NCBI RefSeq assembly: GCF_900103325.1
Contig: NZ_FMXM01000002.1
Coordinates: 672,144 to 736,143 of the forward strand
Length of the DNA: 64,000 bases
From: Mesorhizobium qingshengii
GTDB taxonomy: Bacteria > Pseudomonadota > Alphaproteobacteria > Rhizobiales > Rhizobiaceae
Direction: 5' to 3'
The translations under genes and the position numbers were made by a program. Below the pieces are notes generated by a model. That model did not search any database. It saw nothing but the letters and a program-made list of their open reading frames with translations, and was not told the origin of the DNA. This document shows, piece after piece, positions 7,700-17,861 of the stretch (position 1 is the stretch's first letter; each line of letters starts with the position of its first letter).

Positions 7700-8389
7700 T
7701 CAGCCCGAGCCGAGGGGCACGACCTTGCCGTCGGCGAGCGTGACCCGCCGGTCCATGCGCGATGCCAGTTCGTGATTGTGTGTGGCGATCAGCGCCGCGA
7801 GGCCCGATTGCTTGACCAGTGCGCCCAGCGCATCGAACACATAGGAGGCGGTGACCGGGTCGAGATTGCCGGTCGGCTCGTCGGCCAGCAGCACCAGCGG
7901 TGCGTTGGCAACCGCACGCGCGATGGCAACGCGTTGCTGCTCGCCACCGGAGAGTTCGGATGGCCGGTGCGACGCGCGCTTGCCGATCTGCATGTAGTCG
8001 AGCAGCTGCGCCGCGCGCTCGGCTGCCTCCTTGCGCGGCAGCCCTTTGATCAGCTGCGGCATCATGATGTTTTCCAACGCCGAGAATTCCGGCAGCAGGT
8101 GATGGAACTGGTAGACGAAACCGACATCGTTGCGACGGATCGACGTGCGTTCGTCGTCGGAGAGCCGGCCGCAGGCACGACCGGCCAGAATCACGTCGCC
8201 AGCGTCGGGGCGCTCCAGCAGGCCCGCAGTATGCAGCAGCGTCGACTTGCCGCTACCGGACGGCGCCACCAGCGCCACCATCTCGCCGCGCTTCAGCGAG
8301 AAATCGGCGCCGTTGAGAATGGTGAGCTTGCGCGGACCCTGGACGTAGTGCCGCTCAACGCTCTTCAGCTCGATAATGGCCTCGGCCAT
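7700..8389 (-). CDS. lolD: Lipoprotein-releasing ABC transporter ATP-binding protein LolD
   Basis: The 229-residue ATPase powers release of outer-membrane lipoproteins from the inner membrane to LolA. Walker A is APSGSGKS (42-49, with Ala in place of the usual Gly), the signature is [14 protein letters not shown], and Walker B is LVLLADEP followed by TGNLD of the LolD/MacB/FtsE class. I start at ATG 8389, whose A is shared with the lolC stop (TGATG). A GTG one codon earlier is the only alternative. It is the last gene of proS-lolC-lolD. Confidence 0.93.
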   Translation of the reverse strand: MAEAIIELKSVERHYVQGPRKLTILNGADFSLKRGEMVALVAPSGSGKSTLLHTAGLLERPDAGDVILAGRACGRLSDDERTSIRRNDVGFVYQFHHLLPEFSALENIMMPQLIKGLPRKEAAERAAQLLDYMQIGKRASHRPSELSGGEQQRVAIARAVANAPLVLLADEPTGNLDPVTASYVFDALGALVKQSGLAALIATHNHELASRMDRRVTLADGKVVPLGSG

Positions 8390-9675
8390 CACTCATACCT
8401 CAAGGCTTCGACGGGATCGAGCCGGGCGGCCCGCCACGCCGGAAACACCGTTGCCAGGAAAGACAACCCGAGCGCCATGATGACGACATAGGTGGTCTCG
8501 CGTGGATCCATCTTCGCCGGCAACTGGCTGAGGAAGTACAGCTCCGGGTTGAACAGCACCTTGCCGGTCATCCACGAGAAGAACTGGCGGATGGATTCGA
8601 TATTGGTGCAGATGACGATGCCCAGCAGAACGCCGGCGAGCGTGCCTGTCACGCCGATCGCAGCCCCCGTCATCAGGAAGATGCGCAGGATGGCCCCTCG
8701 GGTAGCGCCCATGGTGCGCAGGATGGCGATGTCGTGCCCCTTGTCCTTCACCAGCATGATCAGGCCGGAGATGATGTTGAGCGCCGCCACCAGCACGATC
8801 AGCGTCAGGATCATGAACATGACGTTGCGCTCGACCTGCAGGGCGGAAAAGAAGGTCTCGTTGCGCTGGCGCCAGTCGACGAGGTCGATCGGCCGCTGCG
8901 CCGCCTCCTCTACCTTCGGCTTCAGCGCGTCGACGTTGTCGGGATTGTCGACATAGATCTCGATCGTCTGCGCCCGGCCGTCCATGTTGAAATAGAGCTG
9001 CGCCTCCGAGAACGGCATGTAGACGATCGAACTGTCATACTCCGACATGCCGACTTCGAAGATCGCGGTGATCGGATAGCCCTTCATGCGCGGCGTCGTG
9101 CCGAGCGGCGTAACGTCGCCGTCGGGCGATATCAAGGTGATGGTGTCGCCGAGCGCCAGGCCGAGATTCTCGGCCATGCGCTTGCCGATGGCGACGCCCT
9201 CGCCCGTATCGAAACCGGCGATCGAACCCTGCTTGATGTTGCCGGCCACGATGGCGATCTTGCCCAGATCCTCGCCGCGTATGCCGCGCACCAGCGCGCC
9301 AGTGCCGCCACCGACATTGCCTTGCGCCAGCACCTGGCCGTCGATCAGCGGGATAGCGTATTTGACGCCGGGCACGCCGTTGATGCGGCCGGCGACCTGC
9401 GCATAGTCCTCAAGCGGCGAATCGAGCGGCTGCACGATCAGATGGCCGTTGACGCCGAGGATGCGCGTCAACAGTTCCGCCCTGAAGCCGTTCATCACCG
9501 CCATGACCACGATCAGCGTGGCGACTCCCAGCATGATGCCGAGGAAGGAGATCGAGGCGATCACCGAAATCACCGTCTCCTTACGCCGCGAGCGCAGATA
9601 GCGCCATGCAACCATGCGCTCGAAGATGGAAAAGGGTCCGGCGCCCGCCGATCTTGCCGCCACCGCCTCGCTCAT
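8389..9675 (-). CDS. lolC: Lipoprotein-releasing system permease LolC/E
   Basis: The 428-residue protein has the MacB/LolC/FtsX layout. One helix lies after an N-terminal RYLRSRRKE motif (about 40-70), then a large periplasmic domain, then three C-terminal helices, and it ends [18 protein letters not shown]. It forms the transmembrane part of the Lol exporter, probably as a homodimer because only one permease gene is present next to lolD. The start at 9675 overlaps the proS stop by four bases. The reading frame stays open upstream inside proS, but no family similarity is seen there. Confidence 0.92.
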   Translation of the reverse strand: MSEAVAARSAGAGPFSIFERMVAWRYLRSRRKETVISVIASISFLGIMLGVATLIVVMAVMNGFRAELLTRILGVNGHLIVQPLDSPLEDYAQVAGRINGVPGVKYAIPLIDGQVLAQGNVGGGTGALVRGIRGEDLGKIAIVAGNIKQGSIAGFDTGEGVAIGKRMAENLGLALGDTITLISPDGDVTPLGTTPRMKGYPITAIFEVGMSEYDSSIVYMPFSEAQLYFNMDGRAQTIEIYVDNPDNVDALKPKVEEAAQRPIDLVDWRQRNETFFSALQVERNVMFMILTLIVLVAALNIISGLIMLVKDKGHDIAILRTMGATRGAILRIFLMTGAAIGVTGTLAGVLLGIVICTNIESIRQFFSWMTGKVLFNPELYFLSQLPAKMDPRETTYVVIMALGLSFLATVFPAWRAARLDPVEALRYE

Positions 9676-11000
9676 GCGGCGACACCGAAGCGCTTTTTCG
9701 CGGCGGCGACCGGCAGCGTTTCGCGCTCGCCGGTCTTGCGATTCTTGATCTCGATCTCGCCGGCGGCGACGCCGCGCGGCCCGACGATCACTTGCCACGG
9801 CAGGCCGATCAGATCGGCGGTCGCGAACTTGCCGCCAGGCCGCTGGTCGGTGTCGTCGTAGAGCACGTCCTTGCCGGCGGCGACGAAAGCGGCATGCAGT
9901 TCGTCGCAGACGCGGTCGCACTCGGCGTCGCCCGCCTTCATGTTGATCAGCCCGATGTCGAACGGCGCCACCGCTTCCGGCCATATGATGCCGTTATCGT
10001 CATGGCTGGCTTCGATGATCGCCGCCACCAGCCGCGACGGCCCAATGCCGTAGGAGCCCCCGGAAACGAAATGATCCTTGCCGTCGGGCCCGGTCACCTT
10101 GGCTCCCATCGGCTTGGAATATTTGTCGCCGAAATGGAAGATGTGGCCGACCTCGATGCCGCGCGCCGAAACCTTGTCGTTTTCGCCGATCTTTTCCCAG
10201 GCCGCCTCGTCATGCATCTCGTCGGTGGCGGCGTAGGGCGTCGTCCACGTCTTGACGATGTCGCCGATCTCGGCGTCGTTGGCGAAGTCGGTATTCTCGC
10301 CGGGCACATCGAGCGAAAGATAATCGCGATGGCAGAAGACCTGGCTCTCGCCGGTGTCGGCGAGGATGATGAATTCGTGGCTGAGATCGCCGCCGATCGG
10401 CCCCGTGTCGGCCCGCATCGGAATCGCCTGCAGCCCCATGCGCGTGAAAGTCCTGAGATAGGACACGAACATGCGGTTATAGGCCGCCTTTGCTCCCTCG
10501 AAGTCGAGATCGAAGGAATAGGCGTCCTTCATCAGGAATTCTCTGCTGCGCATGACACCGAAGCGCGGCCGCACTTCGTCGCGGAACTTCCACTGGATGT
10601 GGTAGAGATTGAGCGGCAGGTCCTTGTAGGATTTCACGTAGGCGCGGACGATCTCGGTGACCACTTCCTCATTGGTCGGACCGTAAAGCATGTCGCGATC
10701 CTGGCGATCCTTGATGCGCAGCATCTCCTTGCCATAGTCGTCATAGCGACCGCTTTCGCGCCACAGATCGGCCGATTGAATGGTCGGCATCAGGATTTCC
10801 AGCGCACCGGCGCGGTTCTGCTCCTCGCGGATGATGCGGCAGACCTTGTCCAGCACCCGCTTGCCGAGTGGCAGCCACGAAAAACTGCCTTGCCCCTGCT
10901 GGCGGATCATGCCTGCGCGAAGCATCAGCCGGTGCGAGACAATTTCGGCCTCTCGCGGATTTTCTTTGAGTATAGGCAGGAAATAGCGCGACAAACGCAT
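9672..11000 (-). CDS. proS: Prolyl-tRNA synthetase (short alphaproteobacterial type)
   Basis: This class II synthetase charges tRNA-Pro. At 442 residues it is the short bacterial form without the large editing insertion of E. coli ProS (about 570 residues). Visible class II elements are [20 protein letters not shown], the [12 protein letters not shown] and [18 protein letters not shown] motif 2 region, and the [11 protein letters not shown] motif 3. I start at ATG 11000 ([13 protein letters not shown]). An ATG at 11075 would add 25 unconserved residues. It heads the proS-lolC-lolD operon. Confidence 0.95.
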   Translation of the reverse strand: MRLSRYFLPILKENPREAEIVSHRLMLRAGMIRQQGQGSFSWLPLGKRVLDKVCRIIREEQNRAGALEILMPTIQSADLWRESGRYDDYGKEMLRIKDRQDRDMLYGPTNEEVVTEIVRAYVKSYKDLPLNLYHIQWKFRDEVRPRFGVMRSREFLMKDAYSFDLDFEGAKAAYNRMFVSYLRTFTRMGLQAIPMRADTGPIGGDLSHEFIILADTGESQVFCHRDYLSLDVPGENTDFANDAEIGDIVKTWTTPYAATDEMHDEAAWEKIGENDKVSARGIEVGHIFHFGDKYSKPMGAKVTGPDGKDHFVSGGSYGIGPSRLVAAIIEASHDDNGIIWPEAVAPFDIGLINMKAGDAECDRVCDELHAAFVAAGKDVLYDDTDQRPGGKFATADLIGLPWQVIVGPRGVAAGEIEIKNRKTGERETLPVAAAKKRFGVAA

Positions 11001-11343
11001 GGACTGTTCCGTGAGAGAGGATGGCCCCGCCGGAATCGGCGCGACGCAGGCTGCTTGCCCCGGCTTCATAGCCATTTCATGACGGAATGGAAACCCGGAC
11101 GCATCGGCCCGAAAATCGGAAAATCAATTTTCAGAATAACACGACGCCTGGGGTCAAAAGGGTTGCAGCGCCCATCGCGTCCAGTGGATGCCCGGCGATC
11201 CAAGGCGCCGCGATTGCCTTGCACATCTTACTGGCCGTTTCCCAAGCAACGCCTGCCGCACTATTGTGCAGTGCAGCACGAGAATGCCCGTTTCAAGGCA
11301 AAATTCTTCGTGACATTTTCATTCGCGTTAGGCTAATGTGCCC

Positions 11344-11494
11344 TGATAACCGAGAGGGTAGAAAAAAATCTGCTCTCCTACGCGGTCAAAGTCTTGGGAG
11401 GATGCGATCTAGGCGCGGTTACTCGCTGCCGCCGGAAACCGGAAACAGATCGGACGCGTTTAAATTGCAAGGCCTCGTGCCTTGCATTTTTTTT
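11344..11494 (+). ncRNA. Candidate small RNA of about 150 nt
   Basis: A possible promoter (GTGACA at 11310-11315, 16-bp spacer, GCTAAT at 11332-11337) precedes a non-coding stretch that ends in a strong intrinsic terminator at 11467-11494. No gene on this strand needs that terminator. Local pairings such as ATCTG/CAGAT and CCGGAAACCGG are present. The size is compatible with several rhizobial trans-sRNAs or a 6S-like RNA, but I recognise no family. Confidence 0.35.
11467..11494 (+). terminator. Rho-independent terminator
   Basis: The stem GCAAGGC/GCCTTGC with loop CTCGT is followed by A and eight T residues. On the opposite strand no T-run follows, so it works rightward. Confidence 0.8.
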
Positions 11495-11631
11495 GTGCAA
11501 TCATCTGCTTAGCGCAACGAGTTGCCAAGCCACTTTACCTTGCGTCAGCAGCCATCTGGCGTGAGACGCGCTGTCGCTTCGCGAGAGAGAATGCATTGGT
11601 TCCGCGGGCCGAAAGGCCGTTGCCGGGCGGT

Positions 11632-11916
11632 CTATTTCGAGGGAGTCTGGCCGAAGTCCGGCACGATGTGCGGGATGTCGTTGAGGCTGTATCCCAGCCC
11701 ATGCGTCAGGCCGTAGAAAATGCCCATCAGAACCGCCGTGGCGATGGTGGTGCGCACGACCGCGCGCAGCATATGGGGGCCGCGCGGCGCGCTTGGAACC
11801 GTGCCCAGCGTCACGTCGTGATCCTCATCCTGCGTCCTGATGCTGAACGGCAGCACGGCAAACAGCACCACCCACCAGGTCGCGAAAAACAGCGCGGTGA
11901 ACGAAACCCAGCTCAT
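11632..11916 (-). CDS. DUF1467 family small membrane protein
   Basis: The 94-residue protein opens with a hydrophobic helix (VSFTALFFATWWVVLFAVLP) and the conserved FSIRTQDEDHDVTLGTVPSAP. A second helix (about 55-75) precedes a C-terminal GYSLNDIP motif. This matches DUF1467, a small family common in alphaproteobacteria with no known role. Its start overlaps the mce stop by ATGA, making it the last gene of the long nuo-linked transcript. Confidence 0.85.
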   Translation of the reverse strand: MSWVSFTALFFATWWVVLFAVLPFSIRTQDEDHDVTLGTVPSAPRGPHMLRAVVRTTIATAVLMGIFYGLTHGLGYSLNDIPHIVPDFGQTPSK

Positions 11917-12317
11917 GATTGCTCCAGTTCGATCAGCGTGCCGAAGAAATCCTTCGGGTGCAGAAACAACACCGGCTTGCCATGGGCACCGGTCTTCGGA
12001 TTGCCGTCGCCCAGCACACGGGCGCCGGAAGCCTTGAGTTGATCGCGCGCGGCCAGGATATCGGCGACCTCGTAGCAAAGATGATGCATGCCGCCGGCAG
12101 GGTTCTTGTCGAGGAAGGCGGCGATCGGCGAGCCCTCGCCCAACGGCTCGAGAAGCTCGATCTTGGTGTTGCCGACATTGACGAAAACCACGGTGACGCC
12201 GTGCTCCGGCAGCGCCTGCGGTTCGGTCACTTCGGCGCCGAGCGTATTGCGATAGGCGGCAACGGCCGCGGCCAGGTCCGGCACGGCAAGCGCGACATGA
12301 TTCAGGCGTCCGAGCAT
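11913..12317 (-). CDS. mce: Methylmalonyl-CoA epimerase
   Basis: The 134-residue vicinal-oxygen-chelate protein interconverts (R)- and (S)-methylmalonyl-CoA, feeding B12-dependent methylmalonyl-CoA mutase in propionate and ethylmalonyl-CoA metabolism. Metal-ligand positions are visible in LNHVALAVPDL near the start, GGMHHLCYEV in the middle and FGTLIELE at the end. A connection to the cobalamin cluster further right is metabolic only; the operon here is that of rnj and nuo. Confidence 0.92.
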   Translation of the reverse strand: MLGRLNHVALAVPDLAAAVAAYRNTLGAEVTEPQALPEHGVTVVFVNVGNTKIELLEPLGEGSPIAAFLDKNPAGGMHHLCYEVADILAARDQLKASGARVLGDGNPKTGAHGKPVLFLHPKDFFGTLIELEQS

Positions 12318-12368
12318 AGGGTGCTCCGTGGAAAGTCGGGGGAGGAGCAGGGCCTACTCCCCTGTGCC

Positions 12369-14039
12369 TCACCTCGTGACGAACACCGTCACCAGTGGTT
12401 TCTTGCCCCAGGCTTCGTTGGCCGCACCGCGCACCGCGCGCCGTACGGCTTCTTGCACGAGGTCGAGGTCTTTTCGGCGCTGACGGGGGATCGAGTCCAC
12501 CGCGCCGATTGCCGCATCGATCATCAGGTCCTCGAGCGTCTCGCCGCCGGCGTCGGCCTCGGCGACGCCAATGGCCACCAGATCGGGATCGCCGGCGAGC
12601 TCGTACTTCTCGTCAAGCACGACATTGACCGCGACATGGCCGGCGAAGGAGAGCTTGCGCCGGTCGCGAATGCCCATCGCCTGGTCGGTGCCGATCAGCC
12701 TGCCGTCCTTGTAGATACGGCCGAACGGCACCTGGTCGATGATGGTGGCAGGGCCAGGCGCAAGCCTCAGCATGTCGCCGTCGCGCACCTGCGCCACCTG
12801 GCCTATGCCTGAGGTCGACATCAGCGAGCCCTGCGCCACCAGATGCGCGGCTTCGCCATGCACCGGCACGCCGATCTGCGGTCGCACCCACTCATACATC
12901 TTGCGCAATTCGCTGCGGCGCGGATGGCCGGAGACATGCACCAATGCGTCGCCGTCCTCGATGATCTTGATGCCGAGATCGATCAGCCGGTTCTTGATCT
13001 CGAGGATCGCCTTCTCGTTGCCGGGAATGGTGCGCGAGGAAAACACCACCGTGTCGCCAGCCGTCAGCGACACCGATTTCATCTCGTCGCGTGACAGCTT
13101 GGCAAGGGCCGCCAGCGGCTCGCCCTGGCTGCCGGTGCAGATGATGACGAGGTTTTCGCGCGGGATGAAGCCGAAATCCTCTTCGGCGATGAACTCCGGC
13201 AGCCCGTCCATGTAGCCGAGCTCGTCGGCCACGTCGATGACCCGCTTCAGCGAGCGGCCAAGCACCAGGCACTGGCGGCCAGCATCGCGCGCCGCCTTGG
13301 CAATGGAGACAATGCGCCCGACATTGGAGGAGAATGTGGTGACGGCGACACGGCCCTTGGCGGCCTGGATGACGCCCTTGAGGCCTTCGCCGACGGCCAC
13401 TTCCGAAGGCGAATCGCCTTCCCTCATCGCATTGGTCGAATCGCAGATCAGCGCCAGGACGCCCTTGTCGCCATAGGCGCGGAAGCGCGCCTCGTCGGTC
13501 TTCGGACCGATCGTCGGTTCCGGATCGATCTTCCAGTCGCCGGTGTGGATGACAGTGCCGGCAGGCGTGGTGATCGCCAGCGACATCGGCTCGGGGATCG
13601 AGTGCGCGACAGGAATGGCTTCGATCTCGAAAGGACCGACGGTGAATTTCTCCCCTCCCCGATAGATCGTCAGCGGGATCTTCGGCGCACCCTGCTCGCC
13701 CTGCCGCTTGGCTTCCAGCAAACCGGCGCTGAACGGTGTCATCCACACCGGCGCCTTCAGCTTCGGCCAGGTGTCGAGCAACGCGCCATAGTGGTCTTCG
13801 TGCGCATGGGTGATGATGATGCCGCGCAGATTGGCGAGATTCTCCTCGATGAAACGCGTGTCGGGCAGCACCAGGTCGACGCCAGGCAGGCTGGCATCGG
13901 GAAAGGTCACGCCGACATCGATGACGATCCACTCGCGCGCGCTCGGCGGGCCGTAGCCGTAGAGAGCGAAGTTCATACCGATCTCGCCGACGCCGCCGAG
14001 CGGCACGAAGACGAGTTCGGCGTTTTCCGCTTTCGCCAT
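12369..14039 (-). CDS. rnj: Ribonuclease J
   Basis: The 556-residue metallo-beta-lactamase/beta-CASP nuclease degrades and matures RNA with 5'-exonuclease and endonuclease activity. The zinc motif HAHEDH lies at 78-83. Later motifs are HTGDWKIDP, CDSTNAMREG and HVSGHPRRSEL of the beta-CASP part, and a C-terminal oligomerisation region follows from about residue 460. Alphaproteobacteria often carry RNase J alongside RNase E. It lies 34 bp downstream of birA and 51 bp before mce. Confidence 0.94.
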   Translation of the reverse strand: MAKAENAELVFVPLGGVGEIGMNFALYGYGPPSAREWIVIDVGVTFPDASLPGVDLVLPDTRFIEENLANLRGIIITHAHEDHYGALLDTWPKLKAPVWMTPFSAGLLEAKRQGEQGAPKIPLTIYRGGEKFTVGPFEIEAIPVAHSIPEPMSLAITTPAGTVIHTGDWKIDPEPTIGPKTDEARFRAYGDKGVLALICDSTNAMREGDSPSEVAVGEGLKGVIQAAKGRVAVTTFSSNVGRIVSIAKAARDAGRQCLVLGRSLKRVIDVADELGYMDGLPEFIAEEDFGFIPRENLVIICTGSQGEPLAALAKLSRDEMKSVSLTAGDTVVFSSRTIPGNEKAILEIKNRLIDLGIKIIEDGDALVHVSGHPRRSELRKMYEWVRPQIGVPVHGEAAHLVAQGSLMSTSGIGQVAQVRDGDMLRLAPGPATIIDQVPFGRIYKDGRLIGTDQAMGIRDRRKLSFAGHVAVNVVLDEKYELAGDPDLVAIGVAEADAGGETLEDLMIDAAIGAVDSIPRQRRKDLDLVQEAVRRAVRGAANEAWGKKPLVTVFVTR

Positions 14040-14073
14040 GATTTTTTCCTTCCTGGCCCTCAGGCCAAGCCCG

Positions 14074-14895
14074 TTAGATCCGGGCAGACGCGACCGCGCC
14101 GAAATGCACGTCGCCGGCGGCGATCGTCAGAACCGAACCTTCATCGTCGCGGATCACGAAACGGCAGTCCTCGTCAATGGTTTCAAACACCCCACGCACC
14201 ACATTACCGTCAATTCTGACAGCAACCTCGCCGCCGAGCCCCGCCGCCCGAGCCAGCCAGCGTCGCCTGACGGCGGCAAGTCCGCGCCCCTCATCCCACA
14301 GCCTGGCATTCTCGCTCCAGGCATCCGATAGCGCCAGGAACAGCGTTTCGGCATCGCATGTCGCGCCCAATGCATTGAGCGAAGTCGCGGGATAAGGCAA
14401 ATCCTCGGGATAAGCCACAACATTGACGCCGATGCCAACCGCCACCGCGAAGCGGCCGCCTTCCAGTATCGCCGATTCCAGCAGGATGCCGGCCAGCTTG
14501 GCGCCCGAGGCAAGCACGTCATTCGGCCACTTCAGCTCGAACCGGTTTTTGCCCGCGCTTGCACCGTCGAGGCCGATGGTGATCCGGCCCTTCGGGACGA
14601 CGGCGTCGAGCGCATCGGCAAGCGCCAGGCCGGCGACAAAGCCGAGCGTCGCGGCAAGGCGAAGCTCGGCACTGGTGATGACAAGCAGCGTCGCCGCCAG
14701 ATTGCCTTCGGGCGTCGCCCACACACGGCCGCGGCGGCCGCGCCCGCTTTCCTGCTTCTTGGAAACGACCCACAATTTGCCCGAGTCGCCCGCCCGGGCG
14801 TGGTCCAGCGCCAACGCATTGGTGGAGCCGACGCTGTCATGCGCCTCGAGCCGGAACCCTTCCGACGCCGAGGTAGGAGCCAGCCGAAATCCCAT
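14074..14895 (-). CDS. birA: Biotin--[acetyl-CoA-carboxylase] ligase BirA
   Basis: The 273-residue enzyme attaches biotin to the BCCP domain of carboxylases. The biotinyl-AMP loop GRGRRGR is at 51-57, followed by KWPNDVL and the AVGIGVNV strand, and a C-terminal SH3-like domain ends the protein. The N-terminal winged helix of E. coli BirA is missing, so this is the monofunctional ligase with no repressor role. It begins 5 bp after nuoN, a constant position in rhizobial genomes. Confidence 0.93.
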   Translation of the reverse strand: MGFRLAPTSASEGFRLEAHDSVGSTNALALDHARAGDSGKLWVVSKKQESGRGRRGRVWATPEGNLAATLLVITSAELRLAATLGFVAGLALADALDAVVPKGRITIGLDGASAGKNRFELKWPNDVLASGAKLAGILLESAILEGGRFAVAVGIGVNVVAYPEDLPYPATSLNALGATCDAETLFLALSDAWSENARLWDEGRGLAAVRRRWLARAAGLGGEVAVRIDGNVVRGVFETIDEDCRFVIRDDEGSVLTIAAGDVHFGAVASARI

Positions 14896-14900
14896 GCCGG

Positions 14901-16337
14901 CTAGAAAAAGGTCTTGGCGGCGGCTTCGGCATAGGTGCCGATCGGACCGCCGATCAGCACGTAGAACAGCACGAAGGCGCCGGAGACGCCGAGCACGAGG
15001 CGCAGTTCACTGGCCATCGGCACGAAGCCGCCGACCGGTTCGTCGAACCACATGATCTTGATGATGCGCAGATAGTAATAGGCGCCCACCACCGAGGCCA
15101 GCACGCCGATGATCGCCAGCGCGTAGAGGTTGGCGTTGATGGCGGCGAGGAACACGTACCATTTCCCCCAGAAGCCGGCGAGCGGCGGAATGCCGGCCAG
15201 CGAGAACATCAGGATGGTGAGGATCGTCGCCATGATCGGATTGGTCGACGACAGACCGGCCAGATCGCTGATCTGCTCGACATTGCCTTCCTTGCGCCGC
15301 ATGGCGAGGATGAAGGCGAAAGTGCCGAGCGTCATCACCAGGTAGATCAGCATGTAGATGGCAACGCCACGCACGCCGGCCTGGCTGTTGGCGGCAAGAC
15401 CGACCAGCGCGTAGCCCATATGGCCGATGGAGGAATAGGCCATCAGCCGCTTGATGTTGGTCTGGCCGATGGCGGCGAATGCGCCGAGCGCCATCGACGC
15501 GATCGAAATGAAGACGATGATCTGCTGCCAGTCGGCGGCGATCGGCTTGAACGCCCCCATGGTGACGCGCACCATCAGTGCCATCGCCGCCATCTTGGGT
15601 GCCGCCGCCAGGAAGGCCGTCACCGGCGTCGGCGCGCCCTCATAGACGTCGGGCGTCCACATATGGAACGGCACCGCCGAGATCTTGAAGGCAAGGCCGG
15701 CCAGCACGAAGACGAGGCCGAAGACGAGACCAAGCTGGCGCTCGCCGCTGCCCAGCGCCGTGGCGATCTCCTGGAAACCGGTGTTGCCGGTGTAACCATA
15801 GATCAGGCTGATGCCATAGAGCAGCATGCCCGACGACAGCGCGCCGAGAACGAAATACTTCAGGCCGGCCTCGGTCGAACGCAGATTGTCGCGGTTGATC
15901 GCCGCCAGCACATAGATCGCCAGCGATTGCAGTTCGAGGCCGAGATAGAGCCCGATCATGCCATTGGCCGAAATCATCAGCATCATGCCGAGCGTGCAAA
16001 GCAGGATCAGCACCGGATATTCGAACTTGTCGAAATGCTCCGTCTTGGCAAAGCGCATCGACATGACCAGCGTTACAGCCGAGCCGATCAGGGCCAGCAC
16101 CTTCATGAAACGGGCGAAGGAATCCTGGATGAAGGCGTTGCCATAGGCGCTGCCCTGCCCCGTGGAAAAGATCAGCCAGGCGCCAGCGATCACCAGCACG
16201 GCGACGGCAAGGCCGGTCACGGTGTTGGCGGTGTTGGCGCGCGAATAGGCACCGACCATCAGCAGCGCCAGCGCGCCGATGGCAAGGATCAGCTCTGGCG
16301 TCGAAAGCGACAGGCTGGAGAGAAGGTCCGGCGTCAT
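14901..16337 (-). CDS. nuoN: NADH-quinone oxidoreductase subunit N
   Basis: This 478-residue antiporter-like proton channel subunit sits in the membrane arm of complex I. It has about 14 helices and the family motif [19 protein letters not shown], whose Lys and His lie on the proton path. I start at ATG 16337 ([10 protein letters not shown]); an ATG three codons earlier is possible. It is the last nuo gene, followed directly by birA. Confidence 0.95.
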   Translation of the reverse strand: MTPDLLSSLSLSTPELILAIGALALLMVGAYSRANTANTVTGLAVAVLVIAGAWLIFSTGQGSAYGNAFIQDSFARFMKVLALIGSAVTLVMSMRFAKTEHFDKFEYPVLILLCTLGMMLMISANGMIGLYLGLELQSLAIYVLAAINRDNLRSTEAGLKYFVLGALSSGMLLYGISLIYGYTGNTGFQEIATALGSGERQLGLVFGLVFVLAGLAFKISAVPFHMWTPDVYEGAPTPVTAFLAAAPKMAAMALMVRVTMGAFKPIAADWQQIIVFISIASMALGAFAAIGQTNIKRLMAYSSIGHMGYALVGLAANSQAGVRGVAIYMLIYLVMTLGTFAFILAMRRKEGNVEQISDLAGLSSTNPIMATILTILMFSLAGIPPLAGFWGKWYVFLAAINANLYALAIIGVLASVVGAYYYLRIIKIMWFDEPVGGFVPMASELRLVLGVSGAFVLFYVLIGGPIGTYAEAAAKTFF

Positions 16338-16355
16338 GGTTCGCAAAACCCCTGG

Positions 16356-17861
16356 TCAGTTCGCCGCCGCGGTCTGCGCGGCGCCGATGGATGCAGTGAC
16401 ATTGGTGACGAGCGACTTGACCGATTCGGCCGTCGCGTCGAAGACCGGTGCGGGATAGACGCCGAAGAAGATGACCAGCACGACCAGCGGATAGATGATG
16501 ACCTTCTCGCGCGTCGACAGGTCGAGCAGGCCCTTCAGGCTGTCCTTGGTCAAGGCGCCGAAGATCACCCGGCGATAGAGCCACAACGCGTAGGCGGCCG
16601 ACAGGATGACGCCGGTGGCGGCGAAGAACGCCACCCAGGTGTTGACCCGGAATACGCCGAGCATGGTCAGGAACTCGCCGATGAAGCCGCTGGTGCCGGG
16701 CAGACCGACATTGGCCATGGTGAAGATCAGGAACACGGTGGCGTATTTCGGCATGTTGTTGACCAAGCCACCATAGGCGGCGATCTCACGCGTATGCATG
16801 CGGTCGTAGATGACGCCGACGCACAGGAACAGCGCGCCGGAGACGAGGCCGTGGCTGAGCATCTGGAAGATGGCGCCCTGCACGCCTTCCTGGTTCATGG
16901 CGAAGATGCCCATGGTGACGAAGCCCATATGGGCCACCGACGAATAGGCGATCAGCTTCTTCATGTCCTCCTGCATGAGCGCCACCAGCGAGGTGTAGAT
17001 GATGGCGACGACCGACAGCGCGAAGACCAGCGGCGCGAACATTTCGGAAGCCAGCGGGAACATCGGCAGCGAGAAGCGTAGGAAACCGTACCCGCCCATC
17101 TTCAAGAGGATGGCCGCCAGGATGACCGAACCGGCGGTCGGCGCTTCGACGTGCGCGTCGGGCAGCCAGGTGTGCACCGGCCACATCGGCATCTTCACCG
17201 CGAAGGAAGCGAAGAAAGCGAGCCACAGCCATGTCTGCATGTTGGCCGGGAAGTTGTGCGTCAACAGCGTCGGGATGTCCGTCGTGCCGGACTGATAGAA
17301 CATCGCCATGATGGCGAGCAGCATCAGCACCGAGCCGGCCAGCGTATAGAGGAAGAACTTGAACGAGGCATAGACGCGCCGCTTGCCACCCCAGACGCCG
17401 ATGATGATGAACATCGGGATCAGGCCGGCTTCGAAGAAGACATAGAACAGCACGATATCCAGCGCGCAGAACACGCCGATCATCAGCGTCTCGAGCAGCA
17501 GGAAGGCGATCATGTAGGCCTTGACGCGCTTCTCGATCGATTCCCACGACGCCAGGATGCAGAGCGGCATCAGGAACGTCGTCAGGATGACGAACAGCAT
17601 GGAAATGCCGTCGACGCCCATGTGATAGGAGATGCCGGAATCGAGCCAGGCGACCTTCTCGACGAACTGGAAGCCGGACTGCGAATTGTCGAAGCCGGTC
17701 CAGATGAACAGCGAGATGATGAACGTGAACGTCGTCGTCAGCAGCGCGATGGCGCGGATGTTGCGGCGCGCGTTTTCACTGTCATCATTGATGAACAGGA
17801 TGAGCAGCACACCAACCAGCGGCAGGAAGGTGACCAGCGAGAGGATTGGCCAAGCGGTCAT
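16356..17861 (-). CDS. nuoM: NADH-quinone oxidoreductase subunit M
   Basis: This 501-residue membrane-arm subunit has about 14 helices. It carries the antiporter-family motif [20 protein letters not shown] and [12 protein letters not shown] near the N-terminus. Its start overlaps the nuoL stop (shared A in TGATG), so translation is coupled. It pumps protons together with NuoL and NuoN. Confidence 0.96.
   Translation of the reverse strand: MTAWPILSLVTFLPLVGVLLILFINDDSENARRNIRAIALLTTTFTFIISLFIWTGFDNSQSGFQFVEKVAWLDSGISYHMGVDGISMLFVILTTFLMPLCILASWESIEKRVKAYMIAFLLLETLMIGVFCALDIVLFYVFFEAGLIPMFIIIGVWGGKRRVYASFKFFLYTLAGSVLMLLAIMAMFYQSGTTDIPTLLTHNFPANMQTWLWLAFFASFAVKMPMWPVHTWLPDAHVEAPTAGSVILAAILLKMGGYGFLRFSLPMFPLASEMFAPLVFALSVVAIIYTSLVALMQEDMKKLIAYSSVAHMGFVTMGIFAMNQEGVQGAIFQMLSHGLVSGALFLCVGVIYDRMHTREIAAYGGLVNNMPKYATVFLIFTMANVGLPGTSGFIGEFLTMLGVFRVNTWVAFFAATGVILSAAYALWLYRRVIFGALTKDSLKGLLDLSTREKVIIYPLVVLVIFFGVYPAPVFDATAESVKSLVTNVTASIGAAQTAAAN

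Larger units (their letters stand above)
11001..11631. other. 631-bp intergenic region between proS and the nuo-birA-rnj operon
   Basis: It holds the proS promoter side, an A/T-rich imperfect palindrome near 11115-11140, and a rightward promoter-terminator pair that could define a small RNA (listed separately). An open frame of about 140 codons on the plus strand lacks a ribosome binding site and family resemblance, so I do not call it a gene. Confidence 0.5.

Noticed and set aside
9606..11336. 576-codon open frame antisense to proS
   Set aside because: It is a shadow of proS that runs into the intergenic region; no ribosome binding site or motif.
11087..11512. Plus-strand open frame of about 141 codons between proS and DUF1467
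   Set aside because: It has no ribosome binding site, no family resemblance and runs through the terminator hairpin; codon use is not that of the neighbours.
15420..17081. 553-codon open frame antisense to nuoN and nuoM
   Set aside because: Composition is that of a shadow frame (Q/D/R/H-rich), it crosses a gene border, and both nuo genes are certain.
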